Source of the DNA: Bacteroidia bacterium
Lineage (GTDB): Bacteria; Bacteroidota; Bacteroidia; Chitinophagales; Chitinophagaceae
Length of the DNA: 64,000 nucleotides
Direction: 5' to 3'
NCBI GenBank assembly: GCA_030429205.1
Contig: JAUICZ010000001.1
Location: 1,664,806 to 1,728,805 of the forward strand
Shown one piece after another: positions 25,636 to 34,228 of this stretch (position 1 is its first letter; each line of letters begins with the position of its first letter). A model generated the notes under the pieces. The model saw nothing but the letters and a program-made list of their open reading frames with translations, did not search any database and was not told the DNA's origin. The position numbers and the translations under genes were made by a program.

Positions 25636-26368
25636 CCAACATTATACATATCTGTTGATAGATGTTGCGTGTATTCTTATCCCGCTCATAGCATCATTCC
25701 ACCCAAAGTCTGCTTTTTATAAAGAGTGGAAATGGTTTGTGCCGGCCAATTTAATTGTGGCTGCCTTGTTTTTGGTGTGGGATGCACTGTTTACCATGCG
25801 TGGTATCTGGGGGTTTAATGAGGCTTACATAACAGGTATAAAGCTGTTTAACCTGCCTGTTGAAGAAGTGCTGTTCTTTATTTGTATTCCCTACGCCTGT
25901 ACGTATACTTTTTACGTTTGGCATAAATATGTGTACATAGGATTGCGTAGTACAAGTTTGCTCAGCTACTTTTTGGTTACGCTGCTTATTGTTTTGGCAA
26001 TAATTAACATAAATAAAGCATACACGGCCACTACGTTTATTTTACTGGCAGGTGTTTTGCTATATCTACAACAAACAAAGGCCGGTTATCTGGCAGATTT
26101 TTATGTGGTATATACCATTATGCTGATACCCTTTTTTATATCGAACGGGTTGTTGACGGGTAGTTGGCTGGCAGAGCCGATAGTGTGGTATAATAATGCA
26201 GAGAACCTAGGCGTTCGGTTGGGAACAATACCTGTTGAAGATACGATGTATGGTATGCTGTTGCTTCTATTAAATGTATCGGTATACAAATGGATGAGGC
26301 AAAAAGGAACCATAAGCGTAAAACAAAATAAATTAAAAGTTGTTACACCTATAGGTAAACACCAATAA
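25628..26368 (+). CDS. Fused CrtYc-CrtYd-type lycopene cyclase
   Basis: 246 residues, seven or so transmembrane segments. Two homologous halves each carry the cyclase acidic motif: LPVEEVLFF (PVEE 76-79) and GTIPVEDTMYGM (PVED 201-204). Such fused halves are the heterodimer-type cyclase that makes beta-carotene from lycopene. Start: TTG at 25628, preceded by AGGA and overlapping crtZ by 8 nt. No ATG is available before the conserved first helix (QHYTYLLIDV), so the TTG is needed. Confidence 0.88.
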   Translation: MLNQHYTYLLIDVACILIPLIASFHPKSAFYKEWKWFVPANLIVAALFLVWDALFTMRGIWGFNEAYITGIKLFNLPVEEVLFFICIPYACTYTFYVWHKYVYIGLRSTSLLSYFLVTLLIVLAIININKAYTATTFILLAGVLLYLQQTKAGYLADFYVVYTIMLIPFFISNGLLTGSWLAEPIVWYNNAENLGVRLGTIPVEDTMYGMLLLLLNVSVYKWMRQKGTISVKQNKLKVVTPIGKHQ

Positions 26369-26380
26369 ATAATAAGTGCT

Positions 26381-26920
26381 ATGCAAAACAATAACGATCA
26401 GGTAATACTGGTAAACGATCATGACGAGTGGATAGGTGCTGCTGATAAAATGAAGGCACACAAAGAAGGGTTATTACACAGAGCCTTTTCGGTGTTTGTG
26501 ATGAACAGCAATAATGAGGTGCTATTACAGCAAAGAGCATCAGATAAATATCACTCGGGCGGGTTATGGACAAATACCTGCTGCTCGCATCCCAGGGTAG
26601 GAGAGAGCACACATGCCGCAGCACACAGAAGGTTGCGGGAAGAAATGGGGTTTGATTGTGAAGTGGAACAGATATTTACTTACAAGTATCAGGCTGCCGT
26701 TGGTAACGGATTAACAGAGCACGAATACGACCATGTATACTTTGGTTATTACGATGGTGATGTAGCATTGAATAAAGAAGAAGCAAAAGATTATAAATAC
26801 TTACCCATCAGCGAAGTGAGCTGCTGGCTGGAAAAAAGACCTGAAAACTTTACAGAATGGTTCAGGATGATATGGCCTGAGTTTCTAAAATATTTTGCCG
26901 AGCGCAAGAAAGTAGCATAG
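26381..26920 (+). CDS. idi: Isopentenyl-diphosphate delta-isomerase, type I
   Basis: 179 residues with the Nudix fold of type I Idi. Catalytic Cys68 lies in WTNTCCSHP, the REEMG helix follows, and the catalytic-acid region is TEHEYDH (Glu113/Glu115). It interconverts IPP and DMAPP and so feeds the isoprenoid supply for the carotenoid genes upstream (12-nt gap). A bidirectional terminator closes the operon. Confidence 0.92.
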   Translation: MQNNNDQVILVNDHDEWIGAADKMKAHKEGLLHRAFSVFVMNSNNEVLLQQRASDKYHSGGLWTNTCCSHPRVGESTHAAAHRRLREEMGFDCEVEQIFTYKYQAAVGNGLTEHEYDHVYFGYYDGDVALNKEEAKDYKYLPISEVSCWLEKRPENFTEWFRMIWPEFLKYFAERKKVA

Positions 26921-26939
26921 TAGTTTTGATAGTGATGAC

Positions 26940-26967
26940 AAAAGCCCCCGAATTTTCGGGGGCTTTT
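26940..26967. terminator. Bidirectional terminator closing the carotenoid operon
   Basis: AAAAGCCCCCGAA (26940-26952) and TTCGGGGGCTTTT (26955-26967) form a perfect 13-bp stem with A-run and T-run flanks. It lies between the convergent idi and EF-hand genes and can serve both. Confidence 0.92.
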
Positions 26968-26980
26968 GTTTGCCCTACGA

Positions 26981-27271
26981 CTATTTATTACCCCTGTGCT
27001 TTTCTCTGATTTTGTTATGAAAATCCTCCAACTCTTTAGCTTCGATGAAGCCATCTTCATTCGCGTCAATTTTGTCAAAATGTTCCTTTAGTCGTCCTCT
27101 GGGCGCCACCTCTGCTTCTGCCTTACTGATCTTCCCGTCCTTATCAGTATCTAACCTTTTCACTAATTCTTCCGGCTTTGGCGGTTCTCTTCTTTCGCCC
27201 CTTTGTGCAAATGCGCTTGTAGTCATTAGTACAGACATGGCTACACAAATCCCTAATATTCTTTTTGTCAT
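26981..27271 (-). CDS. Exported EF-hand calcium-binding protein
   Basis: 96 residues: signal peptide (ending AFAQ) and two canonical 12-residue EF-hand loops, DTDKDGKISKAE (41-52) and DANEDGFIEAKE (69-80). Asp/Asn at positions 1, 3 and 5, Gly at 6 and Glu at 12 are all intact, so calcium binding is likely. Periplasmic or surface location is inferred from the signal peptide. Terminates at the shared hairpin with idi. Confidence 0.88.
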   Translation of the reverse strand: MTKRILGICVAMSVLMTTSAFAQRGERREPPKPEELVKRLDTDKDGKISKAEAEVAPRGRLKEHFDKIDANEDGFIEAKELEDFHNKIREKHRGNK

Positions 27272-27480
27272 GTTCTTTTCTGTTATCGTGTTTGAGGATT
27301 AGACGCCTGCTGTGGGGATAGGTTTAATGGCAGGCAGCAAAAAAAATGTTAAAGCCCGGGGCGTTGTATTGAGTTAAAAATCATGCGTAGGGAAAGTGAA
27401 AAAATATCGACGAATATGGCACAGTATATTAAACCTTGATAGCAAAAAAGAGTCAATAGACGTTTAGTAAAATAGATATA

Positions 27481-30315
27481 GTGAAAAAACGCCTGTTATT
27501 ATTAAGTATTGGTATGTTATTGGTGGCAGTGCAGGGGGCATTTGCTCAGACATACACAGTAAAAGGTAAAATTGTAGATGGAAATGATAAGACTCCGTTG
27601 GCAGGAGTACTGGTAAAAGTTGCAGATAAAGAGCAAGGAGCTATTACAAATGAAGATGGCGAATTTACTATAGCAGCAATGCCCAAGGGTACATATACCA
27701 TAGAATTTAGTTATTTGAGCTACAAGAAATTGCAGCAGCAGGTAACGGTGAAGGATAAAAATATCGCACTAGGCACAGTGAAGATGGAAGTAGAGAGCAA
27801 GGTGTTGAAAGATGCTACTGTAAAAGGTGTTGCCAACAGGGTAACACTTTCTGGCGATACCATGCAGTTTAATGCAGATGCTTACAAAGTAAACCCCAAT
27901 GCTACGGCAGAAGACCTGGTGAAGAAAATGCCCGGGGTTACTTACGATGCCAGCGGCAATATGCAGGTAAATGGCGAAAGCGTAAAAAAGGTAATGGTAG
28001 ATGGTAAGGAGTTTTTTGGCAACGATCCTAACACCGCTATGCGTAACCTGCCTGCAGATATTATCAGCAAGGTTCAGGTGTTTGACAACATGAGCGACCA
28101 GGCAAGATTTACAGGGTTTTCTGATGGTACCACAGATGCTGCGTTGAACATTATCACAAAAGATGGTATGAGCAAAGGGCAGTTTGGTAGAGTGTACGCA
28201 GGTTATGGTACAGACAATCGTTATCAGGCAGGTTTGTCTTTGAACTTTTTTAACGACGACCAGCGTATCTCTCTATTAGGAATGTCTAACAACATCAACC
28301 AGCAAAACTTCAGCATCAGCGATGTGATGGGGCTGATGAGCGGAGATGGCGGCAGCAGAAGGCGAGGCCCGCGCTCGGGTAACCAAGGTGGTTTAGATGT
28401 AAGAAACCTGCTGCACGGGCAAAACAATAGTGGTAACACTACTGTACATGCAGGTGGTATTAACTATATAGACCAGTGGGGTAAAAAGGTGAAGATCACA
28501 GGTAGTTACTTCTTTAACCAAAGCAATAATGTGAACGAGGCTTCGCTTACACGCAACTACTTTACAGATGCACAACAAGTGTATAAAGAACAGAGTACCA
28601 CTAATACTACCAACATCAACCACAGGGCAAATATGCGGCTGGAGTATACAATAGATAAAAACAACTCAATAGTATATACCCCGTCGTTTACTATACAGCA
28701 AAACAAATACAGTACAGACCTTTTGGGCACAACGACAGTAGGTACGGCAGATGTGTTGAGCAATGCAGTAAACAGCCAGTATGCATACAACAGTGGTTAC
28801 AACTTCTCTAACGACTTGTTGTTCCGCCATAAGTTCAATAAAAAGGGGCGTACTTTATCAGTGGGTTTGAGCGCGAATCTTTCTGAAAGTGACGGAGAGG
28901 GCGATTATTACTCGCTGACAGAACAAGTGCAGGGCGGTAGCGATGCTTTGCTGGATCAGCAGTATGATTTGTCTGGCAACAGTAAAACATATTCTGCTAA
29001 CCTGACCTATACTGAAGCAATCGGTAAAAACGGACAACTAATGCTTGCTTATAAGCCATCTGTAAATACCAATGCTTCTGACAAAACAACAATGGATCTG
29101 GATACTGCAATTGGCGATTATACCAGTTTTAATACCACCTTGTCTAATAAATACAACAGTAGCTACACTACACAGCGTGGTGGTGTTACGTATAAACTAA
29201 ATATCGGTAAATCGAACATTTCTGTAGGGGCAGATGTTCAGTCAGCTAAATTAGAAGGGGAACAAACATTTCCTGCCAGCGGGTTCATTAGCAGGAGCTT
29301 TACCAATATTCTGCCGGAGGCCTTGTTCAGTTATAGAAAAGGGAAAGGCACTTCTGTACGTGTTATGTACCGTAGCAGTACCAATGCCCCCGAAATAACA
29401 GACCTGCAAAATGTGGTGGATATCTCTAACCCGCTGTTGTTGAGTACGGGTAACCCGGGATTGGTACAGAACTTTCAAAACAGTTTGATGGTACACTACC
29501 GTAATGTAGATATGAAAACCTCCAGGATGTTCTTTAGTATGTTCAGGGGTAGTTATACAAAAGACTACATCAGTACACAAACCATAATACCAACTGCTGA
29601 TACGGTAGTGAACGATGTTACCGTGCGCAGAGGTAGCCAGATAACCATGCCGGTGAACGTGAACGGGTATTACAACCTGAGGACATTTGCGGTATACGGT
29701 GTTCCGGTATCACTCATCAAGTCGAACGTGAACCTGAGTGGTGGTGTTACTTATACAAGAACACCATCTTTACTGAACAATGAAACCAATATATCTAACA
29801 ACACGGTTTTTAACCTGAGGACTTACATAGGCAGTAACATCAGCGAGAAAGTAGATTTCAATGTATCGTACACTGGTACATATAATATGGTCACCAACAG
29901 TTTGCAAACACAATCTGACAACAACTACTTTACCCATATAGCTACTGTAGGAGCAAACTTTACATTGGGCAACAGGATTGTTTTGAATACGGACTACAAC
30001 TACACTACCTACAATGGTTTAACCGATGGTTTTGACCAGAGCTTCCATTTGTGGAACGCCTCGCTTGGCTATAAGCTGTTGAAGAACAAGCAGCTTGAAG
30101 CTAAAGTTTCTGTATTCGATATACTGAACCAAAATACTGACATCAGCAGAACGGTTACGCAAACCTATACACAGGACAGTCGTAGCACAGTATTACAGCA
30201 GTACTTTATGTTTACACTTACCTACAATATCAAGAACTTTAAAAGCGGAGATGTACCAGAAGTAGATGGCCCACCGAAAGGAATGCCACCACCACCTCAT
30301 TTCAGGGGTAGGTAA
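27481..30315 (+). CDS. TonB-dependent-receptor-like outer-membrane protein with N-terminal carboxypeptidase-regulatory-like domain
   Basis: 944 residues from a GTG start; the signal peptide begins directly (KKRLLLLSIGML ... GAFAQ). Residues about 25-105 are the CarboxypepD_reg-like domain (VKGKIVDGNDKTPLAGVLVK, YTIEFSYLSYKK). A plug-like region follows (about 125-215: TAEDLVKKMPGVTYDASGN, VMVDGKEFFGNDPNTAMRNL). The rest is a beta-barrel of repeated amphipathic strands. The C terminus is Pro-rich (PPKGMPPPPHF), unlike a typical final barrel strand. No SusD partner is adjacent, so the substrate is unknown. Confidence 0.85.
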   Translation: MKKRLLLLSIGMLLVAVQGAFAQTYTVKGKIVDGNDKTPLAGVLVKVADKEQGAITNEDGEFTIAAMPKGTYTIEFSYLSYKKLQQQVTVKDKNIALGTVKMEVESKVLKDATVKGVANRVTLSGDTMQFNADAYKVNPNATAEDLVKKMPGVTYDASGNMQVNGESVKKVMVDGKEFFGNDPNTAMRNLPADIISKVQVFDNMSDQARFTGFSDGTTDAALNIITKDGMSKGQFGRVYAGYGTDNRYQAGLSLNFFNDDQRISLLGMSNNINQQNFSISDVMGLMSGDGGSRRRGPRSGNQGGLDVRNLLHGQNNSGNTTVHAGGINYIDQWGKKVKITGSYFFNQSNNVNEASLTRNYFTDAQQVYKEQSTTNTTNINHRANMRLEYTIDKNNSIVYTPSFTIQQNKYSTDLLGTTTVGTADVLSNAVNSQYAYNSGYNFSNDLLFRHKFNKKGRTLSVGLSANLSESDGEGDYYSLTEQVQGGSDALLDQQYDLSGNSKTYSANLTYTEAIGKNGQLMLAYKPSVNTNASDKTTMDLDTAIGDYTSFNTTLSNKYNSSYTTQRGGVTYKLNIGKSNISVGADVQSAKLEGEQTFPASGFISRSFTNILPEALFSYRKGKGTSVRVMYRSSTNAPEITDLQNVVDISNPLLLSTGNPGLVQNFQNSLMVHYRNVDMKTSRMFFSMFRGSYTKDYISTQTIIPTADTVVNDVTVRRGSQITMPVNVNGYYNLRTFAVYGVPVSLIKSNVNLSGGVTYTRTPSLLNNETNISNNTVFNLRTYIGSNISEKVDFNVSYTGTYNMVTNSLQTQSDNNYFTHIATVGANFTLGNRIVLNTDYNYTTYNGLTDGFDQSFHLWNASLGYKLLKNKQLEAKVSVFDILNQNTDISRTVTQTYTQDSRSTVLQQYFMFTLTYNIKNFKSGDVPEVDGPPKGMPPPPHFRGR

Positions 30316-30322
30316 AACGGTA

Positions 30323-31588
30323 CTAACCTCTAATAATAGCTACCGGATCTAGCTTTTGAGCTTTTTTAGCAGGTAGATACCCCGCTAATATAGTAGAGGT
30401 AAGTGCAAAAATAACAGCAATGAAATAAAATGCCGGATCGTAATTTATAGGGTAAGTTTTTACGGTAGGTAAGGCTTCTGTATTGAAAGGTATATTATCT
30501 ATAATAACAGATACACCATACCCTAGTGCAATACCTAATGCGCCACCAATGATGCCAATGGCTAAAGCTTGTGTTATAAAAATATACATTACATCACTAC
30601 CGGTGAACCCTGTCGCTTTCAGGATAGCTATGTCATTCATTTTTTCGTAAATGAACATGTTGAGAATGTTGTATATGCCAAACCCTGCAACAATTAGCAA
30701 TGTTATTGATACTACATATGATATCAATGTTCGTATGCTTGAACCGGTATCGAATTGAGCATTAGCAGTTTTTATATCCAAAGCTTTAACATTATATAGT
30801 TTTTCAATTGTTTTTGATAAGTATTCTGCCTTTCCCATATCGTGCAGCTTTACATGTATTCTGCTAATGTGATTGCGCCCAACACCAAGAATTTGTTGTG
30901 CCATATTCAAGTTAACGTAACTCTGTATGTCGTCTACTTCTGCCATCCCACTTTGAAATATACCGCCAATTGTTAACGAGTAATAAGTGCCATTAGCACC
31001 CATGATTTGTAGTTTGTCACCAACTGAAAGAGATAGCTTTTTTGCAATGCCGGCACCTAATAATATGCTGTTTTTTTTGCGTACAATACTGTATACATCT
31101 CCTTGTACAATGTAATCTTTAAAATTAAATAACCTTACTTCTTCCATTGCATTAATGCCATTAATAATACCATTGATATTATTGGTGCCTGCTAAATAGA
31201 ATACCTTACATGTAGCTTGTGGTGTTGCTCCAAGAACTTGCTCATTATTATGAAGTTCGAATAAAATGTTCTGCGAGTTATAAATCCGTTCTAAACGAGG
31301 TTTAGGCTTAATAGAGTTGATAAAGTTGACATTGTTGTTCAAGGAGTTTGTATACACAGAAACCGGTTGTTTTTCTGAAGGCTCTATCTTATTATATATT
31401 TGAATATGAGGAGTTCTGTTAAGAACTAATCCATCTAAAAGTATGTTGAGGCCTGTCATAAAGCTCATCATTATTATGAACATACTAATGCCAAATGTCA
31501 CACCCAGTGCAGCAACTATAGTTTGCTTTCGTTTAGAAAGCAGGTGTATCTTTGATATACTTAATATAAGCCTTAACCTATGCATCAT
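30323..31588 (-). CDS. MacB/FtsX-type ABC transporter permease
   Basis: 421 residues: an N-terminal transmembrane helix after a cytoplasmic start, a large periplasmic domain (about 50-275, MacB_PCD-like), then three C-terminal spans (FtsX domain, about 290-410) with NDIAILKATGFTGSDV and the end ILAGYLPAKKAQKLDPVAIIRG, both typical of LolC/MacB permeases. Its start overlaps the upstream adaptor gene by 4 nt. No ATP-binding subunit is encoded nearby. Confidence 0.85.
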   Translation of the reverse strand: MMHRLRLILSISKIHLLSKRKQTIVAALGVTFGISMFIIMMSFMTGLNILLDGLVLNRTPHIQIYNKIEPSEKQPVSVYTNSLNNNVNFINSIKPKPRLERIYNSQNILFELHNNEQVLGATPQATCKVFYLAGTNNINGIINGINAMEEVRLFNFKDYIVQGDVYSIVRKKNSILLGAGIAKKLSLSVGDKLQIMGANGTYYSLTIGGIFQSGMAEVDDIQSYVNLNMAQQILGVGRNHISRIHVKLHDMGKAEYLSKTIEKLYNVKALDIKTANAQFDTGSSIRTLISYVVSITLLIVAGFGIYNILNMFIYEKMNDIAILKATGFTGSDVMYIFITQALAIGIIGGALGIALGYGVSVIIDNIPFNTEALPTVKTYPINYDPAFYFIAVIFALTSTILAGYLPAKKAQKLDPVAIIRG

Positions 31589-32673
31589 TGTTGGGGCTTA
31601 AGTAGTTCTGTGTTGGTATCTACCCCTGATATAATTTCAACATTTTTTAGTGATTTTACTCCAACCTGTATCTTTTTTTCTCCATCGTTAGTTAAAACCT
31701 TATCGTTTTCAAGTAGGTACTCTGTCGGTATTATCATTGCGTTTTCTCTTTTGTCAACTATTATGTTAGCCTCTCCGGATAGTCCGTTGTATAGCTTATC
31801 TGGTTGTATAACGAAAACGCCTTCTGTTTTAAAGGTTTGAGTTTTTTCATTTTTCTTAGGGTAGATTCGGTCAACTATGGCAGTAAAAACTTTGTTGGGG
31901 TAAGCGTCCAGTATTATGGTAACAGTGTCGCCAAGAGTTATTTTAGTAATGTCTATTTCATCAATATCCATTTCAATAATAAAACTATCAGCACTGCCAA
32001 TTTCGGCAAATTGCTCTTGGGTAGTTATTAGCTCTCCTGCCTTTTTTGACAAGCTGTATACTCTTCCGTCAATTTCTGATTTTATGATATAATCCTTCAG
32101 TATATTTTGTTGTGTAAATGCGCTACTTTTTGCCTTTTTATAATTGGTTTCTAAACTTGTTTGTGTTTGGGCATATTTTTTTTTCAGCGCGAGGTATCTC
32201 TTTTCTGTTGCTTCGTAAGTTAGTTTTGCTCGGTCATAGTCTATTTTTGAACCAATGTTCTGCATCCTTAGCTTACGATACCTTTGGTAATTTATAGAAT
32301 CAAGAACTAGTTGGTCTTTTGCTGTTTGAAGTTCAAGTTCAATATTCTTTAGAAGATTGTTTTCTCCTATGTAATTTTTTTTAGCTTCACTCAGGCTCAA
32401 TTCGGCATTAGTTAGGTTATTTTTTACTTGATGACCAGGAGTGACAATTACTATAGGCTGATCTTTTATTACAATATCACCTTCTTTCACTAATGTTTTT
32501 TTTACAATGCCTGATATAGGTGTGTGGGGTAGGTATGAGTATTTAGGTATTACTCTAGCAGAAGCGTAGACGGATTCCGTTATGTCTTTTACTGTCGGTT
32601 TTATTTTTTCATCCTTACTTCGCGAATTACAAGACAGTAATATGATGAGCAAAAAAAGTATATATCCACGCAT
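31585..32673 (-). CDS. HlyD/MacA-like membrane-fusion lipoprotein
   Basis: 362 residues. A lipobox with Cys15 (LLSC) indicates a lipoprotein. A biotinyl-lipoyl-like hairpin surrounds a long coiled coil (about 75-195), recognisable from SGIVKKTLVKEGDIVIKDQP and IKSEIDGRVYSLSKKAGELI. The beta-barrel region follows (EMDIDEIDITKITLGDTVTI). It is the periplasmic adaptor of a tripartite exporter with the overlapping MacB-like permease. The outer-membrane channel and the ATPase must come from elsewhere. Confidence 0.85.
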   Translation of the reverse strand: MRGYILFLLIILLSCNSRSKDEKIKPTVKDITESVYASARVIPKYSYLPHTPISGIVKKTLVKEGDIVIKDQPIVIVTPGHQVKNNLTNAELSLSEAKKNYIGENNLLKNIELELQTAKDQLVLDSINYQRYRKLRMQNIGSKIDYDRAKLTYEATEKRYLALKKKYAQTQTSLETNYKKAKSSAFTQQNILKDYIIKSEIDGRVYSLSKKAGELITTQEQFAEIGSADSFIIEMDIDEIDITKITLGDTVTIILDAYPNKVFTAIVDRIYPKKNEKTQTFKTEGVFVIQPDKLYNGLSGEANIIVDKRENAMIIPTEYLLENDKVLTNDGEKKIQVGVKSLKNVEIISGVDTNTELLKPQQ

Positions 32674-32876
32674 TAGAAAAAGGTTATTGTAATATTGTTT
32701 TTACTCAATAAGTATATGTACCAGCTGTTATTCTAAAATTAATCAATTTTCATATAAACTTTCAAAGTGTATGGTTCTCAATATAAATACAATGAAATAG
32801 TAGGCTGTAGCAAGTGTAATAATCAAACTATTAATATGTCTTAAATATAGAGTACTTTTAATAGAAGAAGCCGTTC

Positions 32877-33788
32877 ATGAATATCATAGAAAACATAAAA
32901 GACTGGATGCAGCAATACCCTGTAACCGCGAGTGTAGTAAAGTATGTTTTGCTGGTTGCGCTGGTTATGATCATCATTTCTCGCTTCAGGAAAATGCTGC
33001 GCAAAAGACTGCCCGATTCAGATATCAGGTATAAGTCTCAAAAAGGGGTAGAGGTAGTAGGTTATGCCATTATCATTTTACTGTCTGTTACTTACTTTAC
33101 CGGAAAAGTGAACGATTTTGCACTGGCTATTGGTTTGTTTACCGCCGGTGTAACCATTACACTGCAAGAGCTGATACTGAGCATTGCTGGCTCGTTCTAT
33201 ATCTTTTTCGTAAAAGTGTATAAGCCGGGCGACAGGATAGAGATAAGAGGTATAAAAGGTGATGTAATAGACATAGATAGTATATACACCACTATGATGG
33301 AGATAGGCGAGTGGGTGAGCAGCGATAACTATAGCGGACGTATTGTGAAGCTGAGTAATGCTTTTGTTTTTAAAGGGCCTATTTATAATTACTCGCAAGA
33401 CTTTCCTTTTGTGTGGGATGAGTTTAACCTGCCTATACGCTATGGGTCTGATGTAGAGCTGGCTAAATCTATAGTCATCAAAATAGCTTCAGAAGAGTTG
33501 TCGGACTACGTTACCCAATCGATGGATAACTGGAAGGATGTGGTGAATAAGTACTATATAGAAGATGCGATGGTAGACCCGTCACTCGCTATTACAATGA
33601 CAGACAACTGGATACAGTTTAACTTGAGGTATATTGTGGACTACAAAAAAAGAAGGCTGACCAAACATGCTTTGAATGAGCGCATAGGTGCTGAAATACA
33701 GAAAACAAATGGCGCCGTGCAGTTAGCTTCTGCCACTTTCGAGATAGTGAAGATCCCCAACCTGAACATGCAAAAAGGCGATGCCTAG
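32877..33788 (+). CDS. MscS-family mechanosensitive ion channel
   Basis: 303 residues. Transmembrane helices lie near residues 18-38, 60-80 and 85-118. The pore-helix/beta-domain junction reads TLQELILSIAGSFYIFFVKVYKPGDRIEIRGIKGDVIDID in the usual MscS order. The cytoplasmic alpha/beta region follows. The channel releases osmolytes on hypo-osmotic shock. The gene is monocistronic. Confidence 0.88.
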   Translation: MNIIENIKDWMQQYPVTASVVKYVLLVALVMIIISRFRKMLRKRLPDSDIRYKSQKGVEVVGYAIIILLSVTYFTGKVNDFALAIGLFTAGVTITLQELILSIAGSFYIFFVKVYKPGDRIEIRGIKGDVIDIDSIYTTMMEIGEWVSSDNYSGRIVKLSNAFVFKGPIYNYSQDFPFVWDEFNLPIRYGSDVELAKSIVIKIASEELSDYVTQSMDNWKDVVNKYYIEDAMVDPSLAITMTDNWIQFNLRYIVDYKKRRLTKHALNERIGAEIQKTNGAVQLASATFEIVKIPNLNMQKGDA

Positions 33789-33877
33789 TTTTTCCCGATT
33801 ATAATATTCGTTTTACGGAATGTAAAAATAGTTTGATTGGTAGCTGTCTACTTTAGCATAGTCATTAATTCGGTACT

Positions 33878-34207
33878 ATGTATACTCCTTTATCTGCCAG
33901 CAATTTTGGAACTGTTTATTACTGTCGTAAAAACCATTACATCCGTATAGACTTTAGCGAGCGCCCGATGGTATTGTCTTACAACGATTTTGTGAAGCTG
34001 AAAGAGTCGGTAGCACAATACCTGAGAGTGAATAAAGGCATAGAAGATAAGGATGCACTGCTGATACGGCTATTGACGATGGCGGATGCAATGATGCTCA
34101 TTTATAGTTATAACGATTTGCGCAGGCTGATAGTTATTCTTAACGCCGCTTATGAAAAACTGAATAACGACATGGTGTTCATAACACAGCAAACACAAAG
34201 AGCGTAG
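33878..34207 (+). CDS. Small protein of unknown function
   Basis: 109 residues, no signal peptide. The N-terminal half is beta-like (NFGTVYYCRKNHYIRIDF) and the C-terminal half helical. The pattern is reminiscent of small Bacteroidota-specific proteins, but I cannot name a family. The stop codon lies within a hairpin shared with the convergent trans-sulfuration gene. Confidence 0.5.
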   Translation: MYTPLSASNFGTVYYCRKNHYIRIDFSERPMVLSYNDFVKLKESVAQYLRVNKGIEDKDALLIRLLTMADAMMLIYSYNDLRRLIVILNAAYEKLNNDMVFITQQTQRA

Positions 34208-34228
34208 CAGCAATTTACATTGCTGCTA
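34205..34228. other. Hairpin spanning both stop codons of a convergent pair
   Basis: TAGCAGCAAT (34205-34214) and ATTGCTGCTA (34219-34228) form a perfect 10-bp stem with a TTAC loop. It contains the TAG of the plus gene and the TAA of the minus gene. There is no T-tract on either side, so it is not a classic intrinsic terminator. It may protect both 3' ends. Confidence 0.6.

Noticed and set aside
27305-27335. GCCTGC...GCAGGC inverted repeat upstream of the EF-hand gene
   Set aside because: Short stem with a 19-nt loop and no T-tract in the right place; probably chance.
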